Source: Gammaproteobacteria bacterium | GTDB lineage: Bacteria > Pseudomonadota > Gammaproteobacteria > Burkholderiales > Burkholderiaceae_C | Assembly (NCBI GenBank): GCA_018815325.1 | Contig: JAHIYE010000020.1 | Span: forward strand, 124,001 to 188,000 | Length of the DNA: 64,000 bases | Direction of reading: 5' to 3' | In this document: positions 1 to 9,842 of the stretch, piece by piece | Position numbering within the stretch: position 1 is the stretch's first letter | Layout of the letters: each line of letters opens with the position of its first letter | Translations under genes and position numbers: made by a program | The notes under the pieces: generated by a model | Database searches by the model: none | What the model saw: only the letters and a program-made list of their open reading frames with translations | Told to the model about the DNA's origin: nothing

Positions 1-2854
1 AACTCGCCATCTGCAATTGAGCTGCTGCCGCTGCTGCGTCGAGTGCACTCATGCCGCTGCTGCCCTGTGCAGCGCCGCCGGAAGACACGGCGTTCATGCG
101 GCCGGCTGTCACGGTGGATTTCTCGACATGGGTGGCGGACATCGTGCGCAGGTAGTAGGTGGTCTTCAGTCCACGCAGCCATGCAAGCTTGTAGGTGTCA
201 TCCAGTTTCTTGCCAGAAGCGCCGGCCATGTAGATGTTCAGCGACTGGGCCTGGTCGATCCATTTCTGGCGACGTGCTGCCGCTTCGACCAGCCAGCTGG
301 TTTCCACCTCGAAGGCGGTGGCGTACAGCGCCTTGATTTCTTGTGGCACACGGTCGATCGGGTTGAGCGAGCCGTCGAAGTGTTTGAGGTCCATGACCAT
401 CACGTCGTCCCACAGCCCCAGTTCCTTGAGGTCGCGCACCAGGTAGCTGTTGATCACGGTGAACTCGCCGGACAGGTTGGACTTGACGGAGAGGTTGCCG
501 AAGCAGGGCTCGATCGAGGCATCCACGCCGATGATGTTGGAGATGGTGGCGGTTGGGGCGATGGCCACGCAATTGGAGTTGCGCATGCCGTCCTGTGCAA
601 TTTTCTTGCGCAGGGCATCCCAGTCCATGCTGGCAGAGCGATCGACTTCCACATAGCCGCCGCGCGCACTGGCCAGCAGGTCCAAGGTGTCCAGCGGCAG
701 GATGCCCTGATCCCAGAGGGAGCCCTTGTAGCTGGAATACTGACCACGCTCGCGTGCCAGTTCGGTCGAGGCCCAGTAGGCGTAGTAGCAGATGGCTTCC
801 ATCGACTTGTCAGCAAATTCAACAGCGGCTTCGCTGGCATAGGGAATGCGCAGTTCATACAAGCTGTCCTGGAAGGCCATCACACCCAAGCCGACCGGAC
901 GGTGGCGCAAGTTGGAGTCGCGGGCTTTCTTGACGGCGTAGTAGTTGATGTCGATCACGTTGTCGAGCATGCGCATGGCCGTCGTGATCGTCTTCTGCAG
1001 TTTGGCATGGTCAACCTGGCCATCCTTGAGGTGCTGGAGCAGGTTGACCGAGCCGAGGTTGCACACGGCAGTCTCGGTGTCGCTGGTGTTGAGCGTGATC
1101 TCGGTGCAGAGGTTGGAGGAGTGCACCACACCGGCATGCTGCTGGGGCGAGCGGACATTGCAGGCATCCTTGAATGTGATCCAGGGGTGGCCGGTTTCGA
1201 ACAGCATGGTCAGCATCTTGCGCCACAGATCGGCCGCCTGCAGGGTACGGGCGGGCTTGATTTCGCCGCGGGCAGCCTTTTCTTCGTAGGCGACATAGGC
1301 GCGCTCGAACTCGGCGCCGAACTTGTCGTGCAGGTCGGGCACGTTGGAGGGGGAGAACAGGGTCCATGTCCCTTTTTCCATCACACGGCGCATGAACAGG
1401 TCAGGAATCCAGTTGGCGGTATTCATGTCGTGTGTGCGGCGGCGGTCGTCGCCCGTGTTCTTGCGCAGCTCCAGGAACTCCTCGATGTCCAGGTGCCAGG
1501 TTTCCAGGTAGGTACAGACAGCGCCCTTGCGCTTGCCGCCCTGGTTGACGGCCACGGCGGTGTCGTTCACAACTTTCAGGAAGGGCACGACGCCCTGGGA
1601 CTCGCCGTTGGTGCCCTTGATGTGGGAGCCCAGCGCACGGACGCGGGTCCAGTCGTTGCCCAGACCGCCGGCGAACTTGGAGAGCAGTGCGTTTTCCTTG
1701 ATGGACTCATAGATGCCGTCCAGATCGTCGGGCACGGTGGTCAGGTAGCAGGAAGACAGCTGTGAGCGCAGCGTACCGCTGTTGAACAGCGTGGGCGTGC
1801 TCGACATGAAATCGAAAGAGGACAGGATCTCGTAGAACTCGATGGCACGTGCTTCACGGTCGATCTCGTTGAGGGAGAGGCCCATGGCCACGCGCATGAA
1901 GAAGGCCTGGGGCAGCTCGATGCGGCTCTTGCGCACGTGCAGGAAGTAACGGTCATAGAGAGTCTGCAAACCCAGGTAGTCGAATTTCTGGTCACGCTCG
2001 GCCTTGAGCGCTGCCCCGAGCCTGGCCAGATCGAACTGCTGCAGGCGTTCGTCCAGCAGATCGTTATCCACGCCTTTTTTGATGAAGCCCGGGAAGTAGT
2101 CCTCATAGGCTTGTTGCATGTCGGCCTGTACCACATCACGGCCAAGGACCTCCCTGGCGATGGTGTGGAACAACAGTCGTGCCGTGGCATAGGTGTAGTC
2201 CGGATCCTTTTCAATCAGCGTGCGGGCGGCGAGGATGGAGGCCTTGTAGACCTCGTCCATGGGGACGCCGTCGTACAGGTTGCGCATGGTCTCGGCCAGG
2301 ATGGGCGCGGCCTTGATGTCTGCGCCCAGGTCTGCGCAAGCCGTTTCGATCAGGTCGCGCAGGCGGTCGAGGTCCAGCACGATCTTTTGACCGTTGTCCA
2401 GTGCGTGCAGCACCGGTGCCTGGGGTGCTTGCTGCGCGCCTTTCTGGGCGCGTTCCTGGGTACGGCGCTCACGGTAGAGCACATAGGCGCGGGCAATTTC
2501 ATGATGACCGCCACGCATCAGGCCGAGTTCAACCTGGTCCTGCACGTCTTCAATATGGAAGGTACCGCCACCGGGGCGTGAGCGTACCAGGGCGCGGATG
2601 ACGGCTTGCGTGAGGCCGTCCACGGTTTCGCGCACACTGGCTGAGGCGGCGCCCTGCGTACCATGCACTGCGAGAAAAGCTTTCATCATGGCCACGGCGA
2701 TCTTGTTCGGCTCGAAAGACACGACGGCGCCATTGCGGCGAATGATCTGGTAGTGGGCCAGCGGACTGCTGGCTGTGGTGTCGGCGCTGTCTGTGCTGTG
2801 TCGTGACGAATGACCGGTTGGCGTGGAGGTTGGTGTATTCAGGGCAGTTTGCAT
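1..2854 (-). CDS. nrdA: Ribonucleoside-diphosphate reductase, alpha subunit (3' end outside window)
   Basis: Large subunit of the aerobic class I ribonucleotide reductase, which makes dNDPs from NDPs together with the radical subunit NrdB. The reverse strand is open from the ATG at 2854 to the window edge, 951 codons, so the C-terminal redox-shuttle cysteines are not visible. An ATP-cone-like stretch (about residues 35-125) precedes the barrel. LRSQLSSCYLTTVPDD carries the first active-site cysteine, and SNLCTEI carries the catalytic Asn-Cys-Glu set. Two tandem NrdR-like boxes lie 83-130 bp upstream of the start, the expected control for this gene. The visible end runs into an Ala/Ser-rich linker, as commonly seen before the mobile C-terminal tail. 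nrdB is not in view and would lie to the left. Confidence 0.96.
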   Translation of the reverse strand, partial: MQTALNTPTSTPTGHSSRHSTDSADTTASSPLAHYQIIRRNGAVVSFEPNKIAVAMMKAFLAVHGTQGAASASVRETVDGLTQAVIRALVRSRPGGGTFHIEDVQDQVELGLMRGGHHEIARAYVLYRERRTQERAQKGAQQAPQAPVLHALDNGQKIVLDLDRLRDLIETACADLGADIKAAPILAETMRNLYDGVPMDEVYKASILAARTLIEKDPDYTYATARLLFHTIAREVLGRDVVQADMQQAYEDYFPGFIKKGVDNDLLDERLQQFDLARLGAALKAERDQKFDYLGLQTLYDRYFLHVRKSRIELPQAFFMRVAMGLSLNEIDREARAIEFYEILSSFDFMSSTPTLFNSGTLRSQLSSCYLTTVPDDLDGIYESIKENALLSKFAGGLGNDWTRVRALGSHIKGTNGESQGVVPFLKVVNDTAVAVNQGGKRKGAVCTYLETWHLDIEEFLELRKNTGDDRRRTHDMNTANWIPDLFMRRVMEKGTWTLFSPSNVPDLHDKFGAEFERAYVAYEEKAARGEIKPARTLQAADLWRKMLTMLFETGHPWITFKDACNVRSPQQHAGVVHSSNLCTEITLNTSDTETAVCNLGSVNLLQHLKDGQVDHAKLQKTITTAMRMLDNVIDINYYAVKKARDSNLRHRPVGLGVMAFQDSLYELRIPYASEAAVEFADKSMEAICYYAYWASTELARERGQYSSYKGSLWDQGILPLDTLDLLASARGGYVEVDRSASMDWDALRKKIAQDGMRNSNCVAIAPTATISNIIGVDASIEPCFGNLSVKSNLSGEFTVINSYLVRDLKELGLWDDVMVMDLKHFDGSLNPIDRVPQEIKALYATAFEVETSWLVEAAARRQKWIDQAQSLNIYMAGASGKKLDDTYKLAWLRGLKTTYYLRTMSATHVEKSTVTAGRMNAVSSGGAAQGSSGMSALDAAAAAAQLQMAS

Positions 2855-2936
2855 GGGTTCCTCGTCGTGGGCAATGTTTTGTTGGAATTCTCGTGTTCGA
2901 TGACAGGCTCTCATGGGCTGTCTGGCCGAACTGGAC

Positions 2937-2984
2937 ACACTATATATGGGGTCTTGCATGAATACAAGCCACTACCCGTAGTGT
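2937..2984 (-). promoter_or_regulatory. Tandem NrdR-box-like operators upstream of nrdA
   Basis: Two 16-bp sites, 2937-2952 (ACACTATATATGGGGT) and 2969-2984 (CCACTACCCGTAGTGT), match the NrdR consensus ACACWATATATWGTGT at about 14 and 11 of 16 positions. Their starts are 32 bp apart, about three helical turns, which is the spacing typical of NrdR-controlled promoters. They sit just upstream of nrdA, whose repression by NrdR is well established in other proteobacteria. The nrdR gene itself is not in the window. Confidence 0.72.
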
Positions 2985-3239
2985 ATCTCGGCGAAATGAC
3001 CAACAGGGTCTGACAGGCTCCCGGGCGCACCAGACTGGCGCAACGCCAGGCGCATTTCAACGCATGTTGAAACTCCTCCGGAGCTGTGGAAATTTCTTGC
3101 TTCGTGTCGCGCAAGCCAGCATTCATGGGGGCCGCAGGTGTTTTCTCCCTGCATGACCGCATCCAGCCTTTTTTTGCGATGGCCATTCATGGGGCATGCA
3201 AGGCCGGCAGCTGCCACCTGCTGGTGCGAAAAAAATAAT
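2985..3239. other. Intergenic stretch between ampD and nrdA with two small inverted repeats
   Basis: I see no credible gene here. Two inverted repeats stand out: CTGGCG-CAA-CGCCAG (3035-3049) and TTTCAAC-GCAT-GTTGAAA (3055-3072). The first could fold as a weak hairpin at the end of the ampD transcript region. The second looks more like a protein-binding palindrome. Neither has a run of T after it, so I do not call a terminator. Confidence 0.4.
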
Positions 3240-3851
3240 TCAGGAAACAGGCGTCGATACAACGGTACAGGGAAAGTACTGAGGTGGCCAGCCGAGCGAT
3301 TGACGCAACAGGGACCAGTCAAAGCCTGGACCTGGGTCTGCCTTGCGACCCGTTGCAATGTGCTCATGGCCTGCGACATGCTGCACCGGGTAGCACTGCG
3401 GCAAAGCCGCGCACAGACCGGTGAGCGTTTCATATTGAGCCGGCTCAAACGGGCCACCCTCAAGGCCTTCGAGCTCGATACCGATCGAGTCGTCGTTGCA
3501 GTTATGTCGTCCCCGGTAGCAGGATTCGCCGGCGTGCCAGGCACGCGCATCGCAGCTGACGAACTGCCAGAGTTCACCGTTGCGCCGGATGAAGAAATGG
3601 GCCGAGACGGCCAAGCCCCGGATGCGCTGGAAATAAGGGTGGGCATCCCAGTCCAGCGTGTTTGTGAAGAGCTGTCGTACTTCATCGCCACCATACTCCC
3701 CAGGTGGCAGGCTGATGGAGTGCAGCACGATCAGGTCGACCTGAGCCTGCGCGGGGCGGGGGCCGAAGTTCGGTGAGGGTTCGTGGCGTGCAAAGCGGTA
3801 CCAGCCACGGTCCCAGAGCGCATCGGTGGCAGCGGCTTCAGCTGGCGTCAT
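3240..3851 (-). CDS. ampD: 1,6-anhydro-N-acetylmuramyl-L-alanine amidase
   Basis: Zinc amidase that cleaves the peptide from 1,6-anhydro-MurNAc during peptidoglycan recycling in the cytoplasm. In many Gram-negatives its loss derepresses AmpC. Family marks: the [16 protein letters not shown] opening with the first zinc histidine, AWHAGES, the [11 protein letters not shown] core, and [21 protein letters not shown] near the end with the second histidine and the aspartate ligand. I chose the ATG at 3851 (203 residues); the frame is also open to a TTG at 3857. The start lies inside the last codons of pilR (14-nt overlap), so the two are probably translationally coupled as the last gene of the reverse-strand operon. 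Confidence 0.93.
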   Translation of the reverse strand: MTPAEAAATDALWDRGWYRFARHEPSPNFGPRPAQAQVDLIVLHSISLPPGEYGGDEVRQLFTNTLDWDAHPYFQRIRGLAVSAHFFIRRNGELWQFVSCDARAWHAGESCYRGRHNCNDDSIGIELEGLEGGPFEPAQYETLTGLCAALPQCYPVQHVAGHEHIATGRKADPGPGFDWSLLRQSLGWPPQYFPCTVVSTPVS

Positions 3852-5322
3852 CACCAACCTCGGTGCTGGCGGGCATGTCGATGCCCAGTCGGGTGATGCG
3901 GTAGCGTATCTGGCGCAGGCTGATGCCCAGCCGTGCGGCGGCGGCTGTGCGGTTGTAGCCGGTGGCCTGCAGCGTCTTGATCAGGATGTCACGTTCCTGT
4001 TGATCGAGGTGGCTTTGCAAGTCATGCGGAATGGCAACGGCGTGTTGTTCATGGGGCGGTGTCTCCGTACTGTCCTGTGTCGGGCTACTGCGGGGCGGGG
4101 GGATTGCTGCCAAGGGCGGCAGGCTGGCGGCAAGCGCTGCTTCCATCTGCTGTTCATCGCCGTCACCCAGCGTGACGGCACGGTGCAGCAGATTCTCCAG
4201 TTCGCGCACGTTGCCGGTCAGTGGGTTGCGTGCAATGCTCTCCAGTGCGGCCAGCGTCAGCCTGGGGGGCGCGACGCCGGCTTCTGCCGCGATGCGTGCC
4301 AGCAGGGCCAGGCACAGCGCGGGCAGGTCGCTGCGCCGCTCGCGCAGGGCGGGGATGAAGATCTCGATCACATTGAGGCGGTAATACAGATCCTGCCGGA
4401 AGCGTTCGGCCTGCACTTCCGCCGCGAGGTCCTTGTGCGTGGCGCTGATGATGCGTACATCCACGGGGTCTTCCTGGGTGGAGCCCACGGGACGAACACA
4501 GCGCTCCTGAATGGCGCGCAACAGCTTGGACTGCATGGACAGGGGCAGATCACCGATCTCGTCAAGGAACAAAGTGCCGCCGCGGGCCGCCTGGAAAAAA
4601 CCGTCACGGTCTTGCGTGGCACCCGTGAAGGCCCCCTTCTTGACACCAAAGAACTCGGATTCGAGCAGGTTCTCCGGGATTGCGCTGCAGTTCACGGCCA
4701 CCAGAGGGCCGGCATGTCGGTGGCTATTGGCATGCAGGGCATTGGCCACGAGCTCCTTGCCGGTGCCGGACTCGCCCCGGATCAGCACGGGGGCCATGCT
4801 GCGTGCGACCTTGACAATGCGCTCCCTGACCAGGCGCATGGACTCGGAATCGCCCACCAGCCGCTGCAACGCGGCGGCACCCTCCTGAGCCGCCCCGACG
4901 GGCTTGTCCGCATTGCCGGCTGGCAGGCCCGGCGCCATGACGGGCGGGCGGCTTGCAGCATCCTGCACGGCGGAGGCAATGACGGTGCGGAACTGTTTGA
5001 GGTCGACCGGTTTAGTCAGGTAGTCGAAGGCGCCCGCCTTGAGTGACTCCACTGCATTGACGGCCGAGCCATGTGCGGTGATGACCACGCAGCGTTCACT
5101 GCGTTGCAGCTGCCGTATTTTCTGGATGATGGAGATGCCAAGACCATCGGGCAGGCGCATGTCCGTGATGACCACGTCGAAGCGGTGTGCGTCCAGTTGC
5201 TGCCAGGCTTCTGCCACGCTGCCCGCCACCTCCACCTGGTAGCCCGCCCGCAGCAGTGTGAGCTCATACAGGGTACGAAGATCCGGCTCATCGTCGATTA
5301 CAAGGATCTGGGCTGAGGTCAT
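3838..5322 (-). CDS. pilR: Type IV pilus sigma-54 response regulator PilR
   Basis: NtrC-type response regulator that activates sigma-54-dependent pilin transcription once phosphorylated by PilS. 494 residues. An N-terminal receiver domain has DD at 10-11 and the phospho-acceptor D54 in VVITDMRLP. The central AAA+ domain has Walker A GESGTGKE, the sigma-54 contact loop GAFTGAT and Walker B-like [11 protein letters not shown]. After a Pro/Ser-rich linker (about 405-435) a Fis-type helix-turn-helix ends the protein ([20 protein letters not shown]). Start ATG 5322 overlaps the pilS stop as ATGA, and its 3' end overlaps ampD. Confidence 0.95.
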   Translation of the reverse strand: MTSAQILVIDDEPDLRTLYELTLLRAGYQVEVAGSVAEAWQQLDAHRFDVVITDMRLPDGLGISIIQKIRQLQRSERCVVITAHGSAVNAVESLKAGAFDYLTKPVDLKQFRTVIASAVQDAASRPPVMAPGLPAGNADKPVGAAQEGAAALQRLVGDSESMRLVRERIVKVARSMAPVLIRGESGTGKELVANALHANSHRHAGPLVAVNCSAIPENLLESEFFGVKKGAFTGATQDRDGFFQAARGGTLFLDEIGDLPLSMQSKLLRAIQERCVRPVGSTQEDPVDVRIISATHKDLAAEVQAERFRQDLYYRLNVIEIFIPALRERRSDLPALCLALLARIAAEAGVAPPRLTLAALESIARNPLTGNVRELENLLHRAVTLGDGDEQQMEAALAASLPPLAAIPPPRSSPTQDSTETPPHEQHAVAIPHDLQSHLDQQERDILIKTLQATGYNRTAAAARLGISLRQIRYRITRLGIDMPASTEVGDDAS

Positions 5323-7082
5323 GGGGGTGTTTGAGGCCAGGTGGATACGAAGCCATGGTCGGGCGAGGTGCTGCTGATTCTGGCGTCGATGTGCGTGGGA
5401 CGCAAGGACAGAAAGAATTCGTTACCTTCCATTTTGCTGCCACGGGCTTTGCGCAAGCTGCGCTGGTAGGCAATGGTCGCGCCATGACGTTCGCACAGTT
5501 CCCGGCAGATATACAAGCCCAATCCACTGGAGCGGCTTTCCGACGAAAAGAAGGGCTCGAACAGGTGTCGCTGCACCGATGGCTCCATCGGTGCGCCATC
5601 GCTCCAGATCTCAAGCTGGATCTGGCGATCTGCCGATACCCGGGTCGATACCTGGATCGCATCGGGATGTTCGCTGGCGTAGCGGCGTGCATTGTCCAGC
5701 AGATTGACCAGGATGCGACGCATGTGCTCCGGCTCGAAGTACACATTCAGGGGGGCAGGGGTCAGCTGGATGCGCAGCTGGCGCAGGCTGTCCGTCTGGC
5801 GGGCCCAATCCTGGCATACCTGTTTCACGGTAGCGTTCAACTCGAGTGTCTGGGTGGGGGCTGCGTCTTCCCGGCTCTGCACGCGGGAGATGTTGAGGAT
5901 GTCTTCCACGATGCGCTCCAGGCGTTTGGCATTTTGCTTGACGATGCCGGTGAGCTGCTTGAGATGGGGCTCGTTCAGATCTTCTTCGAGCAGCGCATTG
6001 GCCTGCACAATGGCAGACAGCGGGTTGCGGATTTCGTGTGCCACGGCGGCTGACATCCGCCCCATGCTGGCGAGTTTTTCGGTACGCATGCGCGCTTCCA
6101 CCTCGCGCTGATCCTGCATGAAAACCACACACAGGCTTTCACCGCCACTGTTCTGGCTGGCCGTGATTCTGGTGCGCACCCGCACGCGGCAATTGCCTTG
6201 CCCCAAGTGGTTGATGTTGATATCGGTCTGCTGCTCTTGGTTGGCTGCGTGACTTTGCCACACCACTTCTGCGAGGGCTTGCCAGCCGGGTTCTGCATCG
6301 AGCTCGAAGAAGTTGTTGCGGATGGCGCGTTCTGTGCCGAGCAGCTGGCGGGCGGCCGGATTGGCAGCGCGCACGGTACCGCGCACATCCACCACCATCA
6401 CGCCGTCCGTCAAGGCGTCAATCACGAGCTCGTTGACCTGTCGCTGCACGCGTGCAGCGAGCTGGCTGCGGCGGGTACGCTGCTCTTCGTTGGCCAGGCG
6501 CATGGCCAACTGGTGGGCCAGGTAGGCAATCACGAAGCAGCCCGCACCGGTGAGGGCAGGCTGCAGGAACGGTGCAGCGGCGTCCCCCGTCGTCTGCCAT
6601 GAAAGCCAGGCCGCATTCCCCAGCATCAGCAGGGTGGCGCCGGCGGCGGTGCCCAGCGCCAGGGTGAGCGAGCCCAGCACGGAGGCTTGCAGCACTGGCA
6701 GCGCGAACAGCGGTGTGTAGTTGATGCTGCTGCCCTGGAGAAACTGGAGTGCTGCAAACACCAGCACATCCACCCCGATGGTCCAGACCCACTGGAGATC
6801 AAAGCTGGGCCCCAGCGAGCGAGGCCGTCCCAGCAAGCGCACCGCCAGCGCCGAGGCAAAGTAGCCGCCACACAGCAGCACCAGCGAGATGTCCTGTGAA
6901 TGTCCGAGTATGTGAATGGTGACCTGCAGCAGCAGCAGCACCAGGCCGAAGGTCGCACGTGCCGTCATGAAACCACGCCACAAGCGGGTGAGTTCCTGGG
7001 GCCGGACGACCTCGCCCTGTTCGGTTCCGGCATCCAGCACCGAAGGACCGAACCAGGAGAGCGTGTCCGATTCGTTCGACAT
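5319..7082 (-). CDS. pilS: Type IV pilus sensor histidine kinase PilS
   Basis: Membrane histidine kinase partner of PilR. The start is set at ATG 7082 (587 residues); the open frame upstream is not protein-like and runs into the neighbouring gene. Several hydrophobic helices fill about residues 35-190, then come a coiled coil and a PAS domain ([20 protein letters not shown]). The HisKA H-box is [19 protein letters not shown]. The ATPase domain has the N box (LLDNARRYA) and a G box ([15 protein letters not shown]). It ends in a 4-nt ATGA overlap with pilR. The pilin gene controlled by the pair is not in this window. Confidence 0.94.
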   Translation of the reverse strand: MSNESDTLSWFGPSVLDAGTEQGEVVRPQELTRLWRGFMTARATFGLVLLLLQVTIHILGHSQDISLVLLCGGYFASALAVRLLGRPRSLGPSFDLQWVWTIGVDVLVFAALQFLQGSSINYTPLFALPVLQASVLGSLTLALGTAAGATLLMLGNAAWLSWQTTGDAAAPFLQPALTGAGCFVIAYLAHQLAMRLANEEQRTRRSQLAARVQRQVNELVIDALTDGVMVVDVRGTVRAANPAARQLLGTERAIRNNFFELDAEPGWQALAEVVWQSHAANQEQQTDININHLGQGNCRVRVRTRITASQNSGGESLCVVFMQDQREVEARMRTEKLASMGRMSAAVAHEIRNPLSAIVQANALLEEDLNEPHLKQLTGIVKQNAKRLERIVEDILNISRVQSREDAAPTQTLELNATVKQVCQDWARQTDSLRQLRIQLTPAPLNVYFEPEHMRRILVNLLDNARRYASEHPDAIQVSTRVSADRQIQLEIWSDGAPMEPSVQRHLFEPFFSSESRSSGLGLYICRELCERHGATIAYQRSLRKARGSKMEGNEFFLSLRPTHIDARISSTSPDHGFVSTWPQTPP

Positions 7083-7089
7083 GCAGTTC

Positions 7090-7317
7090 TCAGCCCTCAG
7101 CGCGCTGGCGATGCTCGGTGCTGCAATACAAGCCCAGCCGTCCTTCGACCGCCTCGGACTGCGGCAGGTGCAGACCACAGTATTTGCAGTCGACCATGTC
7201 CTGGGGTTCGTGCAACGGGGTTTTCTTGTGTGACTCGTGTGGCACCTTGCCTTGCCGGGCCGAGCGCCATAACCAGACGGCGAACAGCAGGACCAGCAGC
7301 ATGAGCAGGAGTTTCAT
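7090..7317 (-). CDS. Small membrane-anchored zinc-ribbon-like protein (PP0621-type)
   Basis: 75-residue protein of unknown function. The first 17 residues form a hydrophobic helix (MKLLLMLLVLLFAVWLW). The rest is a short soluble domain with the cysteine pattern CKYCGLHLP...LYCSTEHR, which looks like a treble-clef or zinc-ribbon metal site. Small proteins of this kind are conserved next to pilS in betaproteobacteria. It starts inside the stop region of the upstream cytochrome c assembly-like gene (4-nt overlap) and ends 7 nt before pilS, so it belongs to the same transcript. Whether it assists PilS signalling or the membrane protein upstream is not shown by sequence. Confidence 0.85.
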   Translation of the reverse strand: MKLLLMLLVLLFAVWLWRSARQGKVPHESHKKTPLHEPQDMVDCKYCGLHLPQSEAVEGRLGLYCSTEHRQRAEG

Positions 7318-8117
7318 AGGGTTCGGCCCAGGATGATTTCCAGCACGAAACGTGAGCCCACATAGGCCAGCAGCAGCAAGGCCGCGCCCGCGTACAGAAC
7401 TCTGACTGCTCGCCGCCCCCGCCAGCCAAAGCGCGCTCGCCCGATCAGCAGGACAGCAAAGGTCAGCCAGGAGAGCATGGAGAACACGGTTTTATGGTCC
7501 CACTTCCAGGTGGTGCCCTTGCCGTACAGGGATTCGCCATAAAGAAAGGCCACGATGATGGTGGCGGACAGCAGCACGAAGCCTGCGGCGACAAAGCGGA
7601 AGGTCAGCCGCTCGATCGTCAGCAGGGGCATGCCGCTGTGCGGATCGGCGGCGAGCCGGATCTGCTCCTCGGTGCGGTTCATGAACCAGGCGTGTGCCAC
7701 CGCAGCGCCAAACAGGCCATAGGACGCAATGCCAAGAGCCCAGTGCAGCGGCAGCCAGGGCGAGGCGCTGGCGTGCAGCGCAGTGCCGGGGAAGACCAGG
7801 GCCAGCACCACCGTGAGCGTGCCCAGGCCGCACAGCGCCCAGCGGGTCTGCATCTGGGGATAGACATGGCTTTCCACGGCATAGACGGCGGTGACCAGCC
7901 AGGCCGTGACCGACAGGGCTGGTGCAAAACCGAAGCGCGGGGTCTCACCGAGCAGGCTCCAGCCTAGCAGCAGGCCATGCAGCCCCCAGGCCAGCAACAA
8001 GGCGGCGCGGCTGGCTTTCGGGCTCAGGTGGCGGGCCCCGGCGGCGGGAATGGCATAGGCGGTGGCGGCGCAAACCGTCAACACGATACTGGTCCAGGAA
8101 GCACTGGCTAAAATCAT
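7314..8117 (-). CDS. Cytochrome c assembly (CcsA/YpjD-like) inner-membrane protein
   Basis: 267-residue polytopic membrane protein of the CcmC/CcsA superfamily, with about eight hydrophobic segments. Near residue 195 it has GTTWKWDHKTVFSMLSW, a variant of the WxWD-type motif used by heme-handling members. The family includes heme exporters and ligation factors, but stand-alone YpjD/CorE-like members beside ffh in proteobacteria have no firmly known role, so I leave the symbol blank. It is the first gene of the reverse-strand run to pilS-pilR-ampD. Its start (8117) faces ffh, so the 76 bp between them holds divergent promoters. Confidence 0.88.
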   Translation of the reverse strand: MILASASWTSIVLTVCAATAYAIPAAGARHLSPKASRAALLLAWGLHGLLLGWSLLGETPRFGFAPALSVTAWLVTAVYAVESHVYPQMQTRWALCGLGTLTVVLALVFPGTALHASASPWLPLHWALGIASYGLFGAAVAHAWFMNRTEEQIRLAADPHSGMPLLTIERLTFRFVAAGFVLLSATIIVAFLYGESLYGKGTTWKWDHKTVFSMLSWLTFAVLLIGRARFGWRGRRAVRVLYAGAALLLLAYVGSRFVLEIILGRTL

Positions 8118-8193
8118 GGGTACAGTTTAGCGTTTTGCATCGTGCCAAAGACCTTGGCACCCAACTTTGGTTCCGCCCGCCGGAATACTGCCT

Positions 8194-9558
8194 ATGGCCT
8201 CCGCCCTGACCGACAAACTCTCACGCCTCGTCAAAGAAATCCGGGGCCAGGCCCGCATCACCGAATCGAACGTGGCCGACATGCTGCGCGAAGTGCGCAT
8301 GGCCTTGCTGGAGGCCGACGTGGCCCTGCCCGTGGTGCGCGACTTCATTGCCCGCGTGAAGGAAAAAGCGCTGGGCCAGGAGGTGCTGGGCTCACTCTCG
8401 CCAGGCCAGGCGCTGGTGGGCATTGTCAACCGCGAGCTCGCCGCCACCATGGGCGAGGGCGTGAGCGACATCAACCTCGCCGCCCAGCCACCCGCCGTGA
8501 TCCTGATGGCCGGTCTGCAGGGCGCCGGTAAAACCACCACCACCGCCAAGCTGGCCAAGCACCTGATCGAGAAGCGCAACAAGAAGGTGCTGACCGTCTC
8601 GGGAGACGTCTACCGTCCAGCCGCCATTGAACAGCTCAAGACCGTGACCGCGCAGGCCGGAGCCGAGTGGTTCCCCAGCACGCCGGATCAGAAGCCGGTG
8701 GACATTGCCAATGCGGCGCTTGACTATGCGCGCAAGCATTACTTTGACGTGCTGCTCGTCGACACGGCCGGTCGTCTGGCGATTGATGAGAAGCTCATGC
8801 AGGAGATCCGCGAGCTGCATGCGGCCGTCAAGCCAGTCGAGACGCTGTTTGTGGTGGACGCCATGCAGGGCCAGGACGCGATCAACACGGCCAGGGCCTT
8901 CAAGGAGGCGTTGCCGCTGACCGGCATCATCCTGACCAAGACCGATGGCGACTCGCGCGGCGGTGCGGCGCTGTCGGTGCGTCATGTGACGGGCGTGCCC
9001 ATCAAGTTCTCGGGGACCAGCGAGAAGCTCGACGGCCTGGAGGTGTTCGACGCCGAGCGCCACGCCGGCCGTGTGCTGGGCATGGGCGACATCCTGGCCC
9101 TGGTCGAACAGGTCACGGCCGGGGTGAACATCGAGGCGGCGCAAAAGCTTGCGGCCAAGGTCAAGAGCGGCGCGAGTTTCGATCTCAATGACTTCCTGGC
9201 CCAGCTCCAGCAGATGAAGCAGATGGGGGGGCTGTCCGGCCTGATGGACAAGCTGCCTTCGCAGATGGCGGCCAAGGCGGGCCAGATGGACATGGACAAG
9301 GTCGAGCGTGATGTGCGTCGCAAGGAGGGCATCATCCACAGCATGACACCCAAGGAACGCAGCAAGCCCGAGCTCATCAAGGCCACCCGCAAGCGGCGCA
9401 TCGCAGCAGGTGCCGGTGTGCAGGTGCAGGACGTCAACCGCATGCTCAAGGAGTTCGAGCAGATGCAGGACATGATGAAGAAGATGAAGGGCAGCGGCAT
9501 GATGAAGATGATGAAGCGCATGGGCGGCATGAAGGGCATGCCCAAGATGCCGTTCTAG
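8194..9558 (+). CDS. ffh: Signal recognition particle protein Ffh
   Basis: GTPase of the signal recognition particle. It binds 4.5S RNA and signal sequences of nascent membrane proteins and docks with FtsY. 454 residues from ATG 8194; a few open codons upstream are ignored because the conserved N domain begins at MASALTDKLS. N domain: MALLEADVALPVV. G domain: P-loop GLQGAGKTTTTAKL, DTAGRL, and TKTDGDSRGGAALS. The C-terminal M domain is rich in methionine and basic residues (MMKKMKGSGMMKMMKRMGG), as needed for signal-peptide and RNA binding. Monocistronic by layout. Confidence 0.97.
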   Translation: MASALTDKLSRLVKEIRGQARITESNVADMLREVRMALLEADVALPVVRDFIARVKEKALGQEVLGSLSPGQALVGIVNRELAATMGEGVSDINLAAQPPAVILMAGLQGAGKTTTTAKLAKHLIEKRNKKVLTVSGDVYRPAAIEQLKTVTAQAGAEWFPSTPDQKPVDIANAALDYARKHYFDVLLVDTAGRLAIDEKLMQEIRELHAAVKPVETLFVVDAMQGQDAINTARAFKEALPLTGIILTKTDGDSRGGAALSVRHVTGVPIKFSGTSEKLDGLEVFDAERHAGRVLGMGDILALVEQVTAGVNIEAAQKLAAKVKSGASFDLNDFLAQLQQMKQMGGLSGLMDKLPSQMAAKAGQMDMDKVERDVRRKEGIIHSMTPKERSKPELIKATRKRRIAAGAGVQVQDVNRMLKEFEQMQDMMKKMKGSGMMKMMKRMGGMKGMPKMPF

Positions 9559-9576
9559 TTTCTGAATGTTTCATAC

Positions 9577-9625
9577 GCTGGCCCTTGATGTACTGTCGTA
9601 GTCAGCTATTAATATGATAGCTATT
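9577..9625 (-). repeat. Dispersed AATTGCTATT/ATAGCT repeat, copy 1
   Basis: Short interspersed repeat downstream of ffh with the core AGCTATTAATATGATAGCT and the flank GCTGGCCCTT. It has the same orientation as copies 2 and 7 and is reversed relative to copies 3 and 6. The core is an imperfect palindrome. See the finding on the repeat family. Confidence 0.7.
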
Positions 9626-9741
9626 GGGGTCGTGGCAGGATAGGCACGGCAGAAGGTCGTCGCGGACCTGCCATCAGATCAGCGGGCAAATATATTTGTG
9701 ACGATGTGTATCGAGGTGGCCTGTATTCGGGCATGCCCTAG

Positions 9742-9770
9742 TTGTCCCTGCACCGTGTGCACCGGGACAA
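9742..9770. other. Strong imperfect hairpin between ffh and the 9843 gene
   Basis: TTGTCCC (9742-9748) pairs with GGGACAA (9764-9770), and inside it TGCAC pairs with GTGCA around a CGT loop, leaving a two-base bulge (CC). That gives a 12-bp stem. There is no T run after it on either strand, so it may be a factor-dependent or processed 3' end of ffh, or a leader structure for the gene starting 73 bp further on. The rest of 9559-9842 shows copy 1 of the dispersed repeat and no gene. Confidence 0.5.
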
Positions 9771-9842
9771 TGAGGCTCTATTGATCAGCGCTTGCTCCAT
9801 CTGGGAGCGCTTTGCCCCTTGAACGTTTGCGAGAGCCTTCCA

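Noticed and set aside
17-1765. Long forward-strand open frame of 582 codons
   Set aside because: It is the antisense shadow of nrdA, whose protein on the other strand has all the class I reductase motifs. The forward frame has a composition biased to His/Gly/Val and resembles no family.
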